A model generated the notes under the pieces. It made no database searches, had not been told where the DNA came from, and saw only the letters and a program-made list of their open reading frames with translations. From contig CAJFQZ010000001.1 in the NCBI GenBank assembly GCA_904419285.1, positions 1 through 64,000 on the forward strand: a DNA stretch of 64,000 nucleotides, in the 5' to 3' direction. This document shows, piece after piece, positions 28,036 to 36,731 of this stretch. The position numbers and the translations under genes are program-made. Origin of the DNA: Lachnospiraceae bacterium UBA1818. GTDB lineage: Bacteria; Bacillota; Clostridia; Lachnospirales; Lachnospiraceae. Each line of letters begins with the position of its first letter. The stretch's first letter is position 1.

Positions 28036-29685
28036 TTACTGCTGCAGCGCACCTACCAGCGTCGGCACGAGCTGCTTCTTCCTTGATACAACACCCGGCA
28101 GCATCAGCTCCTCTGTATCCTCGGCCAGGTCATAGGCGCCTATGATCTTCTCCCGCGCCTCCGGTCCGGCGCAGAGGAGCTCAGAGGACTCTGTGATGAT
28201 ATTCGTCAGCATAAAAAAGATCATGTTCAGGCCGTGATTCTTCCGCGCCTTCTCAAGATGCGGCTGGACGATCTTTTTGATCTCCCGGAGCTCCTCCGCA
28301 CTCATAGAATTCACCTGTCCCACACCGAACACAGTATCATTTACGGTAAACTGCTTGAAATCAAGGAAGCAGATCTCTTCCGCGCTCTTGCCTTTCAGGT
28401 TGCTGCCCGCATTGAACATCTCCTGAGCCAGCGCCTCGATCTCGATTCCCGCGATCCCTGCCAGCGTCCTTGCCGTGCTCTCATCCAGCGGCGTACAGGT
28501 CGGGGAGCGGAACATCAGCGTGTCGGAGATGATCGCCGCGCACAGCAGCGCCGCATTGGTCGGATCCACTTCCACCTGCGCCTCCTGATACATCTGATAG
28601 ATTATCGTGGCCGTGCAGCCCACCGGCTGGTTCCGGAAAAATACCGGTCCCATGGTCTCGATGCTGCTCAGCCTGTGGTGGTCGATGATTTCCAGCACAT
28701 CCGCTTCTTCCACGCCGTCGACCGCCTGATTCTTCTCATTGTGATCCACAAGGATGACCTGCTTTTTCCTTACGTTGAGGAGACGCCGTCTGGAGATCAG
28801 CCCCAGAAATTTTCCCTTGCTGTCAACAATCGGGAAATCACGGTAACGTTTTCTCGCCATGACCTCTTTTACATCATCTACATAATCCCGCATTTTAAAC
28901 GTGATCAGATTGTCTTTCGTCATAAAATATTTGACCGGGATACTCTGGTTGATATGCTGGGCCGCGGTAAATGTATCGAGCGCTGTGCTGATGATCACGA
29001 TCTCCTTCTCCTCCGCCTCGCGTATGATCCTGTCAGATATGTGCGCCTTGTTGCACACAACCATGCAGCTGGCGTCCATGTCGACGGCACATCTCTGTGC
29101 GTCCTTTCTGTCGCCCATGATGACCAGATCATCCTTTGCGATAAAATCAGACATCAGGATCCTGCTGGACGCGGCGATCGCAACTTTTCCCTTGAGGAGA
29201 TATCCGTGCCCGTTTCCGGTGACGATCTCACCTTCCACAGCTTTCGCGATATTTCTGTACTGGGTGCGCGCCTTGGAAAGGATCGTATTGTCATAAACTT
29301 CCATATAAGTTTTGGCAATATCTCCGATCGTTATAACTCCCTCCAGCTTCCCGTCTCTTGTGACCGGGAGAGTATGTATGTTGCTCTCCTGCATCTTCTC
29401 CCATGCCGTTCGGATAGAGACGCTGCTCCTGATCCCCTCCACTTCTTTGAGTTCTGTGTCCTTGATCTGCTCCCGGAGATCTGAGAGCAGGGACGGCGTC
29501 TTTACATGGAAGCGCTCCAGAACATACTGTGTCTCTTCGTTCAGCTGTCCGGCTCGGCGCGGCTCATAGACCTTTCCCGTGATCTTTGACTTGAGCGCCG
29601 CATAGGCGATGGCGGAACAGATAGAATCGGTATCCGGATTCTTGTGTCCCACTACATATATTTTATTCTTATCTTTATCACTCAT
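28036..29685 (-). CDS. Manganese-dependent inorganic pyrophosphatase with CBS and DRTGG domains
   Basis: The 549-residue family II pyrophosphatase has an N-terminal DHH domain with VVGHKNPDTDSICSA. Inserted CBS domains flank a DRTGG-like domain (about residues 60-300), then come VDHNEKNQA, IDHHRLSSIETMG and the DHHA2 domain with the C-terminal SRKKQLVP substrate-binding motif. It hydrolyses pyrophosphate; the CBS pair makes such enzymes responsive to adenine nucleotides or diadenosine polyphosphates. The ATG at 29685 is chosen because GGAGACAG precedes it and the HKNPDTD motif then lies near residue 15. It is the first gene of an operon with the flavin-reductase-like gene. Confidence 0.9.
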   Translation of the reverse strand: MSDKDKNKIYVVGHKNPDTDSICSAIAYAALKSKITGKVYEPRRAGQLNEETQYVLERFHVKTPSLLSDLREQIKDTELKEVEGIRSSVSIRTAWEKMQESNIHTLPVTRDGKLEGVITIGDIAKTYMEVYDNTILSKARTQYRNIAKAVEGEIVTGNGHGYLLKGKVAIAASSRILMSDFIAKDDLVIMGDRKDAQRCAVDMDASCMVVCNKAHISDRIIREAEEKEIVIISTALDTFTAAQHINQSIPVKYFMTKDNLITFKMRDYVDDVKEVMARKRYRDFPIVDSKGKFLGLISRRRLLNVRKKQVILVDHNEKNQAVDGVEEADVLEIIDHHRLSSIETMGPVFFRNQPVGCTATIIYQMYQEAQVEVDPTNAALLCAAIISDTLMFRSPTCTPLDESTARTLAGIAGIEIEALAQEMFNAGSNLKGKSAEEICFLDFKQFTVNDTVFGVGQVNSMSAEELREIKKIVQPHLEKARKNHGLNMIFFMLTNIITESSELLCAGPEAREKIIGAYDLAEDTEELMLPGVVSRKKQLVPTLVGALQQ

Positions 29686-29883
29686 ATTATTCTGTCTCCA
29701 TTCCTGTAATTGTCTTTCTAAGCTTGCCATTTTTTTGCAGTTTCGTCAACCTGTTTTTTCTTTCTTCCGGAACAGCGAATTGGCGGGGTTTATTTACTTA
29801 ACCTATTTCATCCTTACCTCAGACACTGCAAAGATTTTTCGCAGCAGACCAGCCGTAAGGGAAGGGGCAGAGCGCCTGTTATG

Positions 29884-29945
29884 TGCAAAGAAGCGGCGAA
29901 GCCGCAGGAGCATGTATGCACGGCTTTGCAAATGGCACGGGCTGA
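29884..29945. other. GC-rich structured intergenic element
   Basis: The gap 29686-30054 (369 bases) holds no gene I can support. At 29884-29930 it contains nested inverted repeats: outer TGCAAAG / CTTTGCA arms around GCGGC-GAA-GCCGC. It is much more GC-rich than the AT-rich flanks. It could be a dispersed intergenic repeat or a structured RNA leader. The rest of the gap holds the promoter of the S1 gene. Confidence 0.35.
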
Positions 29946-29982
29946 GCCGTTATGATTTTTCTCCCGGGATTGCACAGATTGG

Positions 29983-30012
29983 TTGTTTTTTCTGTCGTAT
30001 TTATGATATACT
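29983..30012 (+). promoter_or_regulatory. Promoter of the S1-domain gene
   Basis: TTGTTT (29983-29988) and TATACT (30007-30012) are spaced 18 bases apart, 43 bases before the ATG at 30055. Confidence 0.5.
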
Positions 30013-30054
30013 GTTTTCGTTGAACAAATAGAAATTAAGTTGAGGTGCTGTACA

Positions 30055-30774
30055 ATGAGCGAAGAAATGAAAGAAGAAATTCAGACAAACGAAGCGGCTG
30101 AGGCTGAGAAGGCAGAGCCGGAAGCAGCCGAGACAATGGCTGACTATGAGGAACATTTTGATGACGCCAATCCCTGGAACAGGGTTAAAGAATATATGGA
30201 CAACCAGACAATTCTCCCTGTAAAAGTTGAAGGTGTCGTAAACGGCGGCGTTATCGTCATGGTGGAAGGACTGAGAGGATTCGTTCCCGCTTCCAAGCTG
30301 TCCCTCTCCTACATCGAGGATCTTGAGACTTATCTGCTCAAGGACATCGAAGTGCGCGTCATCGACGTAGATCAGGCGAGCAACCGTCTCGTTCTCTCCG
30401 CACGCGAGATCCTGAAAGAGAAGGAGAAGAAAGCGCGTGAGGAGCAGATCGCAAACCTGAAGGTCGGCACAGTGCTGGAAGGAACTGTAGAGACGCTCCA
30501 GAATTACGGCGCGTTTGTCAAACTTGAGAACGGGCTGTCCGGTCTGGTGCACGTGTCCCAGATCTCCCAGAAGCGCGTCAAACTTCCGTCAGATGTGCTG
30601 AGCGTTGGCGACAAAGTGACTGTCAAAGTCATCGGAATCAAGGACGGCAAGGTCAGCCTCAGTATGAAGGCGCTCGAGGAAGTCAAGGAAGAACCGGAGG
30701 AGAAGGTTGTTATCCCGAAGAGCGAGAACATCGGGACAAACCTTGGAGACCTCTTCAAAAACCTGAAGCTGTAA
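30055..30774 (+). CDS. Two-S1-domain RNA-binding protein
   Basis: The 239-residue cytoplasmic protein has an acidic N-terminus (about 40 residues, Glu/Ala-rich) and two S1 RNA-binding domains. The first covers about residues 55-125 (VKVEGVVNGGVIVMVEGLRGFVPASKL). The second covers about 140-215 (VLEGTVETLQNYGAFVKLEN, GLVHVSQIS). Such short S1 proteins are common in Firmicutes and are often annotated as ribosomal protein S1 homologues or general stress protein 13-like, but they lack the four to six domains of true S1. The ATG at 30055 follows GAGGTG. It is monocistronic, with its own promoter and a strong terminator at 30826. Confidence 0.88.
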   Translation: MSEEMKEEIQTNEAAEAEKAEPEAAETMADYEEHFDDANPWNRVKEYMDNQTILPVKVEGVVNGGVIVMVEGLRGFVPASKLSLSYIEDLETYLLKDIEVRVIDVDQASNRLVLSAREILKEKEKKAREEQIANLKVGTVLEGTVETLQNYGAFVKLENGLSGLVHVSQISQKRVKLPSDVLSVGDKVTVKVIGIKDGKVSLSMKALEEVKEEPEEKVVIPKSENIGTNLGDLFKNLKL

Positions 30775-30825
30775 ATTCGGGTTTGCAAGATAAGTTTTAT
30801 CTGAGAATATCATCCGAAAACAGGG

Positions 30826-30860
30826 AAAGCTGTTGGGAGAATCCCAACAGCTTTGCCCGT
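30826..30860 (+). terminator. Rho-independent terminator of the S1-domain gene
   Basis: A perfect 13-bp stem (AAAGCTGTTGGGA / TCCCAACAGCTTT) with a GAA loop is followed by GCCCGTTTTC. Confidence 0.8.
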
Positions 30861-30955
30861 TTTCTGCTACATTCCAGACAGGACTTTCCGTACAAACCCG
30901 GGGATTTAAAGCATAGATGGCAATGTATTTCCAGGCAGTTCTTCAGTGACAATAC

Positions 30956-31096
30956 TACGGTTAAATTTATAGTTATTGGATTTATATCCGTAGTTTACGG
31001 AATTCTTACGGTTGCAATCCCCTGATTTATCAGGGTAACCGTATTTGGACCGACATTTTTACGGTCATAAATTTCTATTTCTTTCTGTTAACCGTA
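30956..31096. repeat. Cluster of TACGGTTA-like octamers in a gene-free gap
   Basis: The gap 30775-31237 holds no supportable gene. Within it TACGGTTA occurs at 30956 (+), 31036 (-) and 31089 (-). Variants are TACGGTTG at 31007 (+) and TACGGTCA at 31060 (+), and a dyad CCGTAGTTTACGG lies at 30988-31000. The spacing of successive copies is 51, 29, 24 and 29 bases. The arrangement looks like a multi-site binding region for a DNA-binding protein, or a decayed repeat element. Confidence 0.5.
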
Positions 31097-31237
31097 CTCG
31101 AATAGTGTATGAATAAGAACAGATAAAAATTCCCCTGAATCCCCCGACCCTCATCGCAGAATATGACTTCGTCATACTCACACCTGCCGGTTTCGGATAT
31201 AAGTCAGATCAGAAACCTGCGCCGCCAAACCCGAAGT

Positions 31238-31519
31238 TTATGCACAGACGCTTCCGAGGATCTCTTCAAGCGCATTCTTGCTGCTTGTATGGCAGCGGAT
31301 AACGTCTGCATTGCATCTTCCTGCCTCTTCCACTGCGCAGCGCACCATTTTGTGGGACACGGTGTTTGTAAAGAGTACGATCAGATCCGGACTCCCGATC
31401 TGTTTGCTTAAGTTTGCGGACATCTGGGTAAACACCTTTGCTTTGCAGTTGAACTGCCTGCATATTTTCTTATACTGGCAGACCATCCTGTCATGACCTC
31501 CTATAATGACAACACTCAT
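31238..31519 (-). CDS. DUF2325 family protein
   Basis: The 93-residue protein matches the DUF2325 family: VVIIGGHDRMVCQYKKICR at the start, then CKAKVFTQM and a Rossmann-like SPDLIVLFTNTVSHKMV. The function is unknown; members are often next to iron or oxygen-stress genes. There are four Cys residues that could bind metal, but no classical motif. Its promoter (31587-31615) is overlapped by a Fur-like box and followed by a GTTAG-N6-CTAAC palindrome, so iron-linked control is likely. It is a single-gene unit. Confidence 0.85.
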   Translation of the reverse strand: MSVVIIGGHDRMVCQYKKICRQFNCKAKVFTQMSANLSKQIGSPDLIVLFTNTVSHKMVRCAVEEAGRCNADVIRCHTSSKNALEEILGSVCA

Positions 31520-31560
31520 ATCTGACCTCCTGTGATATATGATAATATAACCCCTTGTTA

Positions 31561-31576
31561 GTTAGTTTTATCTAAC
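31561..31576. promoter_or_regulatory. GTTAG-N6-CTAAC operator at the DUF2325 gene
   Basis: GTTAG-TTTTAT-CTAAC lies 42 bases ahead of the DUF2325 start and 10 bases after its -10 box. The core is identical to the box at 46081. Confidence 0.65.
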
Positions 31577-31586
31577 TCATACTGAT

Positions 31587-31615
31587 ATAATACAATAAAT
31601 GAGAACCAATATCAA
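31587..31615 (-). promoter_or_regulatory. Promoter of DUF2325 gene, overlapped by a Fur-like box
   Basis: On the minus strand, TTGATA (31615-31610) and TATTAT (31592-31587) are 17 bases apart. TGAGAACCAATATCA at 31600-31614 matches 11 of 14 positions of the 7-1-7 Fur box and overlaps the -35 and spacer. The rest of the gap to 31737 shows nothing else. Confidence 0.6.
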
Positions 31616-31737
31616 TATAGATTATCGAAATATTTTTTCATTATCATTTTCCACAGGCTGCCGGGGACGCTGTCTCTATGACGGGCAGGAATATTCGATT
31701 CTGATACGCAGTATAAAAAAGCTCAGAATATAAAAAG

Positions 31738-31779
31738 CTCCGGACATAAGCCGGCCGTTCAGCCTGTTTATGTCCGGAG
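31738..31779 (-). terminator. Rho-independent terminator of the DUF3737 gene
   Basis: A 12-bp stem (CTCCGGACATAA / TTATGTCCGGAG) is followed on the minus strand by CTTTTTATA. Confidence 0.8.
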
Positions 31780-31847
31780 TTCTGGTTTTAAATCTGTTTT
31801 CTCCAGTCCTATTCTCCTGTTCGCCCGTTTCCCGCCGGAACTGTGAT

Positions 31848-32723
31848 CTATGCACAGCAGCAGACATTTCCGCTCTGCTTCTCAGCAGTTTCCCCTGTGA
31901 TGATCTGTCCCTTTGCTTCTTCATCATCCAGGATGATCTCATCCACAGACGGCACCCGGATACAGCCGGAACGCGGATTCTTGATGCTGATGACCGGAGT
32001 AGTGATCACAGCATCCACCTCTGATTTTTCAAAGCAGAGATCCGTGTCGACCATCTCACAGTCGATCAGTTTCAGATTCCTGCAGTAACAGAACGGCTGG
32101 GTCCCGATGATCCGGCAGTTGATCAGCGTAAGTCCGTCTGAATACCATGCGAGATACTCTCCTTTCACAACGCTGTCCTTCACTGTAATATTTTTTCCGT
32201 GCCAGAATGCATCCTTTGTGTCAAAAATACAGTTTTCAAAAACTGCATCATGGATATACTGAAAAGAATATTTTCCCTTGAATTCCACGTTCGAAAAATT
32301 CAGGTTCTCAGAACGCATCATGAAATACTCGCTCTCCGCCCTGCTGTCCTTCATCGTTATATTCTTCACTGACCAGCCGAATTCAGGTGAAATAATATCA
32401 CAGTGATCGACCACAACGTCGCTGCACTCACGCAGTGCCTTGATCCCGTGCATTTTTGTCCCGGTGATCTCAATGTGATCCGAATACCACAGAGCCGCGC
32501 GGCAGAGTTCTGTCATCTCTGAATCAATGATCCTCAGTCCGTGATCATGCCAGAACGGGTATCTCAGATTGCAGAACGTATGCTCCACCGTGATATCACT
32601 GCTCTCTTTCAGTGCGCTCTCCCCGTCCGCAGGACCGTCAAAAGCGCAGTTTTTCAGGTACACTCCCCTGCTCCCGTAGAGTGCACGCTCCATATCAAAT
32701 GTCTGATCTTCAATTATTTTCAT
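31848..32723 (-). CDS. DUF3737 family beta-helix protein
   Basis: The 291-residue protein is built from short repeated turns (for example GLRIIDSEMTELCRAALWYS, DVVVDHCDIISPEFGW, NITVKDSVVKGEYLAWYSDG) that predict a right-handed beta-helix, matching DUF3737. There is no signal peptide, so it is probably cytoplasmic. The C-terminus ends in the unusual Cys cluster NVCCCA. The function is unknown; related proteins are widespread in gut Firmicutes. It has its own promoter and terminator and no clear link to its neighbours. Confidence 0.85.
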   Translation of the reverse strand: MKIIEDQTFDMERALYGSRGVYLKNCAFDGPADGESALKESSDITVEHTFCNLRYPFWHDHGLRIIDSEMTELCRAALWYSDHIEITGTKMHGIKALRECSDVVVDHCDIISPEFGWSVKNITMKDSRAESEYFMMRSENLNFSNVEFKGKYSFQYIHDAVFENCIFDTKDAFWHGKNITVKDSVVKGEYLAWYSDGLTLINCRIIGTQPFCYCRNLKLIDCEMVDTDLCFEKSEVDAVITTPVISIKNPRSGCIRVPSVDEIILDDEEAKGQIITGETAEKQSGNVCCCA

Positions 32724-32800
32724 TTCAAATTCCTCCTTACAATTCTAGATTCTGACGACTGAACTGATAGAAGACTGCAGATTCTATTTTTTTCATTTAC

Positions 32801-32829
32801 AGTATAGTACTGCATTTAGAAGACAGCAA
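32801..32829 (-). promoter_or_regulatory. Promoter of the DUF3737 gene
   Basis: On the minus strand, TTGCTG (32829-32824) and TATACT (32806-32801) are spaced 17 bases apart. Confidence 0.65.
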
Positions 32830-32904
32830 ATACTTAGATTAAATACACTCCCATACCTTACAGCTATAGATCCGTGCAGATCGAAAGCCACTAAAAATCT
32901 CCCC

Positions 32905-32939
32905 TAAAAAACGGATAGAGAAATCTGATCTCTATCCGT
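32905..32939 (-). terminator. Rho-independent terminator of the ABC/DUF454 operon
   Basis: An 11-bp stem (ACGGATAGAGA / TCTCTATCCGT) is followed on the minus strand by TTTTTT, seven bases past the small HMA-like gene. Confidence 0.85.
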
Positions 32940-32945
32940 CTGCTC

Positions 32946-33185
32946 TCAATATTTAAATCCTGCAAATGACAGCTCACAGCCCTTTCCGATGCGGCTGAAG
33001 ATATTAACGATCCGGGTCATGACCTCCGGATACTTATCTTTTTCCGTTACCACAAGGATCTTTGTGTTTTCCTCCAGAAATTCCGCCTTCTGCACATCTT
33101 CGATCCCCAGCGTCTCCGTCAATATCTCAGACGCCATCTCCTCTGTGATCTTTTTTGACAACCGATAGTATCGTCCCATTCCCAT
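32946..33185 (-). CDS. Small protein resembling heavy-metal-associated domains
   Basis: This is a 79-residue protein of unknown function. Its order of strands and helices (RYYRLSKKITEEMASEILTETLGIEDVQKAEFLEENTKILVVTE) recalls the ferredoxin-like fold of heavy-metal-associated (HMA) domains, but it has no CxxC metal motif and no Cys in that loop. It is the last gene of the operon with the two ABC proteins, 95 bases after them, and a strong terminator follows. GAGGG precedes the start. A role in the same iron-linked system is likely only by context. Confidence 0.6.
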   Translation of the reverse strand: MGMGRYYRLSKKITEEMASEILTETLGIEDVQKAEFLEENTKILVVTEKDKYPEVMTRIVNIFSRIGKGCELSFAGFKY

Positions 33186-33279
33186 TCCACAGGCCCTCTT
33201 TCTTTTTGTTGATGATCAGCCTGCGCTGACCTCTGTTTACATTATAGTCCCCGCCTTCCCTGTTGTCAAAGAAATCCCG

Positions 33280-34998
33280 TCAGGAAATTCTTCCGTTATC
33301 CATCTCATACACGATATCCGCCAGGTTCATTGTCGATTTCCTGTGGGACACCAGCAGCACTGTCTTATCTCCTTTTCCCTCTTTCAGAGATTTCAGGATG
33401 ATGCCCTCGTTTAGGGAATCCAGATTGCTGGTCGGTTCATCCAGCAGGACAAAGGGTGCGTCGTGGAGGAATGCCCGGGCGATCCCGATCCGCTGCTTCT
33501 CGCCGCCTGAGAGGGTGTCTCCCAGCTCGCCGACTTCCGTATCGTATCCCTTCGGGAGCGTCATGATGAAGTTGTGGATGGAAGCTTTTTCTGCCGCCTC
33601 CATGATCTCTTCCCTGGAGGCTCCGGGCTTCCCGACCGCGATGTTGTTGGCAATCGAGTCGTGGAACAGGCAGGTCTCCTGGGTCACATAGGCTTCCATG
33701 CTGCGCAGATCAGATGTATTGATTCCCCGCACGTCCCGCCCTGAGATCCGAACCTGTCCGCCCTGTACATCCCAGAAGCGCATCAGGAGCTTCAGAAGAG
33801 TGGACTTTCCTGAGCCGCTGGCGCCATGGATGCCCACCACCTTCCCTTTCGGGATCTTGATCGAATAGTCTTTCAGGATCTGTTCCTCTTCGTAGGAGAA
33901 ATCCACACTGTCCGCCTCTGCGTCGGTAAACGAAACCTTCTCCGCTCCTTCCACTTCTTCCACCTGGGGCGCTTCCTCCAGGATCGAGAGGACTCTCTCT
34001 CCGCTCGCCAGTGTCTGGTTCAGGTTGTTGGACAGGCTGGCAAGGGCCGTCACCGGTCCGAAGGAGCCCATCATGGCAATGGTGCCGACCAGCATGCCTG
34101 TATAGCTGACGCTTCCCTCCTGCCTGAGGACGAGCATCAGGAAGAGCATGGCAAAGGAAAATACAAGGATCACAAGATTCGCCACGGACCGCTGGGACGC
34201 TTCCAGGCGGTTCAGTCCCTTCTGCACTCCGCCGAGGCGGTCCGAGCGCTCTTCCATCTCCTTTCTTCTCTTTTCTCCCTGCCCGTACTGGATCGTCTCA
34301 TCCAGCCCGCGGAGAGAGTCAAGGATAAAGCTGTTCAGCTCCCCGAACCCGTTCCGAAACTCCATGCCCCGGCCGGCTCCCCTGCTCCCGAAAAAGAGCG
34401 GGATCACCGCGCCCACCGTAAGATACCCCGCCAGAGCGAGCACTGCCGCGGACAGGGAAAACTGCCCGATAAAGAGTACCATCACAAGGGATGTCAGCAC
34501 GGCAATGGCGATCGGCGAGATCGTGTGGGCATAGAACACTTCCAGAAGCTCAATGTCCGAGGTGATCACCGAGATCAGATTTCCCTTTTCTCTTCCTTCC
34601 AGCTTCGCAGGACAGAGCTTCCGCAGCGCCGCGAACACCTTGTGGCGTATGATCGCCAGAAGCTTGAAGGCGATGAAGTGATTGCAGTACTGTTCTCCAT
34701 AGTGGAGGATCCCTCTCATCACCGCCATAACGATCAGGGCGATAAAGAGGTTCCTAAGCTCCGTGCCGAGAAGAAGACCCGCGTTTCCCGGATTCAGCGT
34801 GATCCCGAGAGACTCCTGCAGCGGCTCCAGAAGGATGTGCATCAGTCCGTATCCTGCCAGGATCGTGAGAAAGATCGCACACAGATAGCCGATCGTCCCA
34901 AGTACGATGGCGAGCAGCATCACCGGCAGAAGGGGCTTTACCAGACCGATGAGCTGTCCCATGATCCGTATGCCGCTTCTTCTTTTCTCTGTATTCAT
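33280..34998 (-). CDS. Fused ABC transporter (exporter fold), second half of heterodimer
   Basis: The 572-residue protein has a type I exporter-like membrane domain (about residues 15-310, six predicted segments) and an ATPase domain. Walker A is GASGSGKST, the signature is LSGGEKQRIGIARAF and Walker B is FVLLDEPTSNLD. Its start overlaps the stop of the upstream ABC gene by 4 bases (ATGA), so the two are made together as a heterodimer. Pairs like this include CydDC, drug exporters and siderophore importers of the IrtAB/YbtPQ type. The GTTAG/Fur-type control region upstream of the operon favours an iron or heme-linked role, but direction of transport cannot be read from the sequence. Confidence 0.87.
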   Translation of the reverse strand: MNTEKRRSGIRIMGQLIGLVKPLLPVMLLAIVLGTIGYLCAIFLTILAGYGLMHILLEPLQESLGITLNPGNAGLLLGTELRNLFIALIVMAVMRGILHYGEQYCNHFIAFKLLAIIRHKVFAALRKLCPAKLEGREKGNLISVITSDIELLEVFYAHTISPIAIAVLTSLVMVLFIGQFSLSAAVLALAGYLTVGAVIPLFFGSRGAGRGMEFRNGFGELNSFILDSLRGLDETIQYGQGEKRRKEMEERSDRLGGVQKGLNRLEASQRSVANLVILVFSFAMLFLMLVLRQEGSVSYTGMLVGTIAMMGSFGPVTALASLSNNLNQTLASGERVLSILEEAPQVEEVEGAEKVSFTDAEADSVDFSYEEEQILKDYSIKIPKGKVVGIHGASGSGKSTLLKLLMRFWDVQGGQVRISGRDVRGINTSDLRSMEAYVTQETCLFHDSIANNIAVGKPGASREEIMEAAEKASIHNFIMTLPKGYDTEVGELGDTLSGGEKQRIGIARAFLHDAPFVLLDEPTSNLDSLNEGIILKSLKEGKGDKTVLLVSHRKSTMNLADIVYEMDNGRIS

Positions 34999-36731
34999 AC
35001 TGCCGCCTCCTTTCCGTACTGTTCCAGTTCCATCTGTGAACGGTACAGCTTTGCATACTCACCGTTCTTTTTCATCAACTGTTCATGCGTTCCATTTTCC
35101 GCCACAAGGCCGTCCTTTAACATATAGATCCGGTCTGAGCCAACCACGTTGGCGAGACGGTGGGAGATCAGGATGATCGTCTTCGTCTCTGCCAGACGCC
35201 GGATCACGTCCATGATCATCTCTTCACTCTCCGCGTCGATATTGGATGTAGCCTCGTCAAAAATGTAGACCGGGGTGTCATGGAGCAGCGCCCGGGCAAT
35301 GGCGAGACGCTGGCACTGGCCGCCTGAGAAATTGCTTCCCTTTTCAAGGATCGGCGTGGCGAGCCCCTGCTGTGCCTTGAGGAAGCCCCACAGGTTGACT
35401 TTTCTCAGGGCGTCTCTCATCTCCTCCTCTGACGCATCCGGTTTCCCCATCCGGAGATTCTCTTCTACGGTTCCCTTGAACAGATAGCTGTTGTGGCTGA
35501 CCAGAGTGATCTGGTCCATCAGACTGTCCTCACGGATCCCGCAGAGTTCCTTTCCTTCCACGGTCACGCTTCCCGAATACCCCTGGTTTCGTCCCATGAG
35601 CACGGCCGCCGCCGTACTCTTGCCGCATCCCGAGGCGCCTGCGATGGAGGTAAAGCTCCCTGCAGGGAATTCCATGTCGACGCCCTTTAGGATCTCCCGG
35701 TCTGCTTCATAGGAGAAGTGCACGGATGAGAATGAAATATCCATCTCTCTTCCATCCAGGCGCTCCGTTTTTTCCTCCGGTTCCGGCAGGTCAAGGAGCG
35801 CAAAGATCTTGTCGCTCGCAGCCATTCCGTTCATGGCGATGTGGAAGAAGGATCCCAGAAGGCGGAGCGGAATGAAAAATTCCGCCGACAGCAGGATCAG
35901 CATCAGCGCTCCGTGGACGCTTAAGCTTCCCTTCATGAACTGGGAGAGGGTCACGATCATACCCACAGCGGCTCCTCCGTAGGCGATGATATCCATCACG
36001 CTTGTGGAGTTCAGCTGCATGGTGAGGACCTTCATTGTGATCCTGCGGAACCGCTGAGACTCTTCGTCCATCTCCTGCGCTTTCTGCTCATCCGAGCGGT
36101 AAATCTTCAAAGTGGTCAGTCCCTGCAGATTCTCAAGGAAACTGTCTCCCAGCTCCGTGTAGATCCCCCAGTACTTATTCAGCAGTTTCTTCGCGATCTT
36201 CTGCACTGCCACGATCGAGAGCGGGATCAGGGGCACGCAGATGAGGAGCACAAGGCTGGCCTTCCAGCTCACGAACGACAGTATGACAAACAGCGTCACC
36301 GGCGCAAGCAGGCTGTAGAAAAGCTGAGAGAGATATTTTCCGAAATAGGTCTCCAGCTGTTCCACTCCTTCTGCCGCCATCTGAACGACCTCTGAAGTCG
36401 CTGTCTTCTCCCTGTATGAGGCTCCCAGGCGGAGCAGTTTCCTGTATATCCTGTCTCTCAGGATCCGTTTCACATCCACACTGGCGCAGTAGGACGCATG
36501 GGACGCCCGTCTGTCACAGACAAAGCGCAGCGCCATCGCCGCGAGCACGAGGGCGCCGTAGAAAATCCCTGTCCTGAGAGTCACCTCTGCAAAAAGCGCC
36601 TGTTCCAGCAGCATGGACGCGCTGTAGATCATCAGGATCTGACAGAGCAGGGAAAACCACTGCCAGAGCACCTGATAGACAATATATTTTTTCGCATGGG
36701 ACAGAAGCCCCACAAGTCTTTTCTTGATCAT
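34995..36731 (-). CDS. Fused ABC transporter (exporter fold), first half of heterodimer
   Basis: The 578-residue protein has an N-terminal membrane domain (about residues 15-310) and a C-terminal ATPase: Walker A GASGCGKST, signature FSGGQCQRLAIARAL, Walker B VYIFDEATSNIDAES. It overlaps the upstream YgbA-type gene and the downstream ABC gene by 4 bases each, indicating translational coupling across the operon. Together with its partner it should form one heterodimeric transporter. The alternative assignments are CydD-like thiol/heme-linked export, drug efflux, or IrtA/YbtP-like siderophore import. The iron-type operators at the operon promoter make the last worth testing. Confidence 0.87.
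   Translation of the reverse strand: MIKKRLVGLLSHAKKYIVYQVLWQWFSLLCQILMIYSASMLLEQALFAEVTLRTGIFYGALVLAAMALRFVCDRRASHASYCASVDVKRILRDRIYRKLLRLGASYREKTATSEVVQMAAEGVEQLETYFGKYLSQLFYSLLAPVTLFVILSFVSWKASLVLLICVPLIPLSIVAVQKIAKKLLNKYWGIYTELGDSFLENLQGLTTLKIYRSDEQKAQEMDEESQRFRRITMKVLTMQLNSTSVMDIIAYGGAAVGMIVTLSQFMKGSLSVHGALMLILLSAEFFIPLRLLGSFFHIAMNGMAASDKIFALLDLPEPEEKTERLDGREMDISFSSVHFSYEADREILKGVDMEFPAGSFTSIAGASGCGKSTAAAVLMGRNQGYSGSVTVEGKELCGIREDSLMDQITLVSHNSYLFKGTVEENLRMGKPDASEEEMRDALRKVNLWGFLKAQQGLATPILEKGSNFSGGQCQRLAIARALLHDTPVYIFDEATSNIDAESEEMIMDVIRRLAETKTIILISHRLANVVGSDRIYMLKDGLVAENGTHEQLMKKNGEYAKLYRSQMELEQYGKEAAV

Noticed and set aside
28234-29484. Long plus-strand frame (416 codons) opposite the pyrophosphatase gene
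   Set aside because: The minus-strand protein has complete catalytic motifs; the opposite frame is Arg/His-rich with no recognisable domain.
33826-35127. Plus-strand frame of 433 codons across two ABC genes
   Set aside because: It is the reverse reading of two well-supported ABC proteins; the translation is rich in His, Gln and Arg, as is usual for such shadows.
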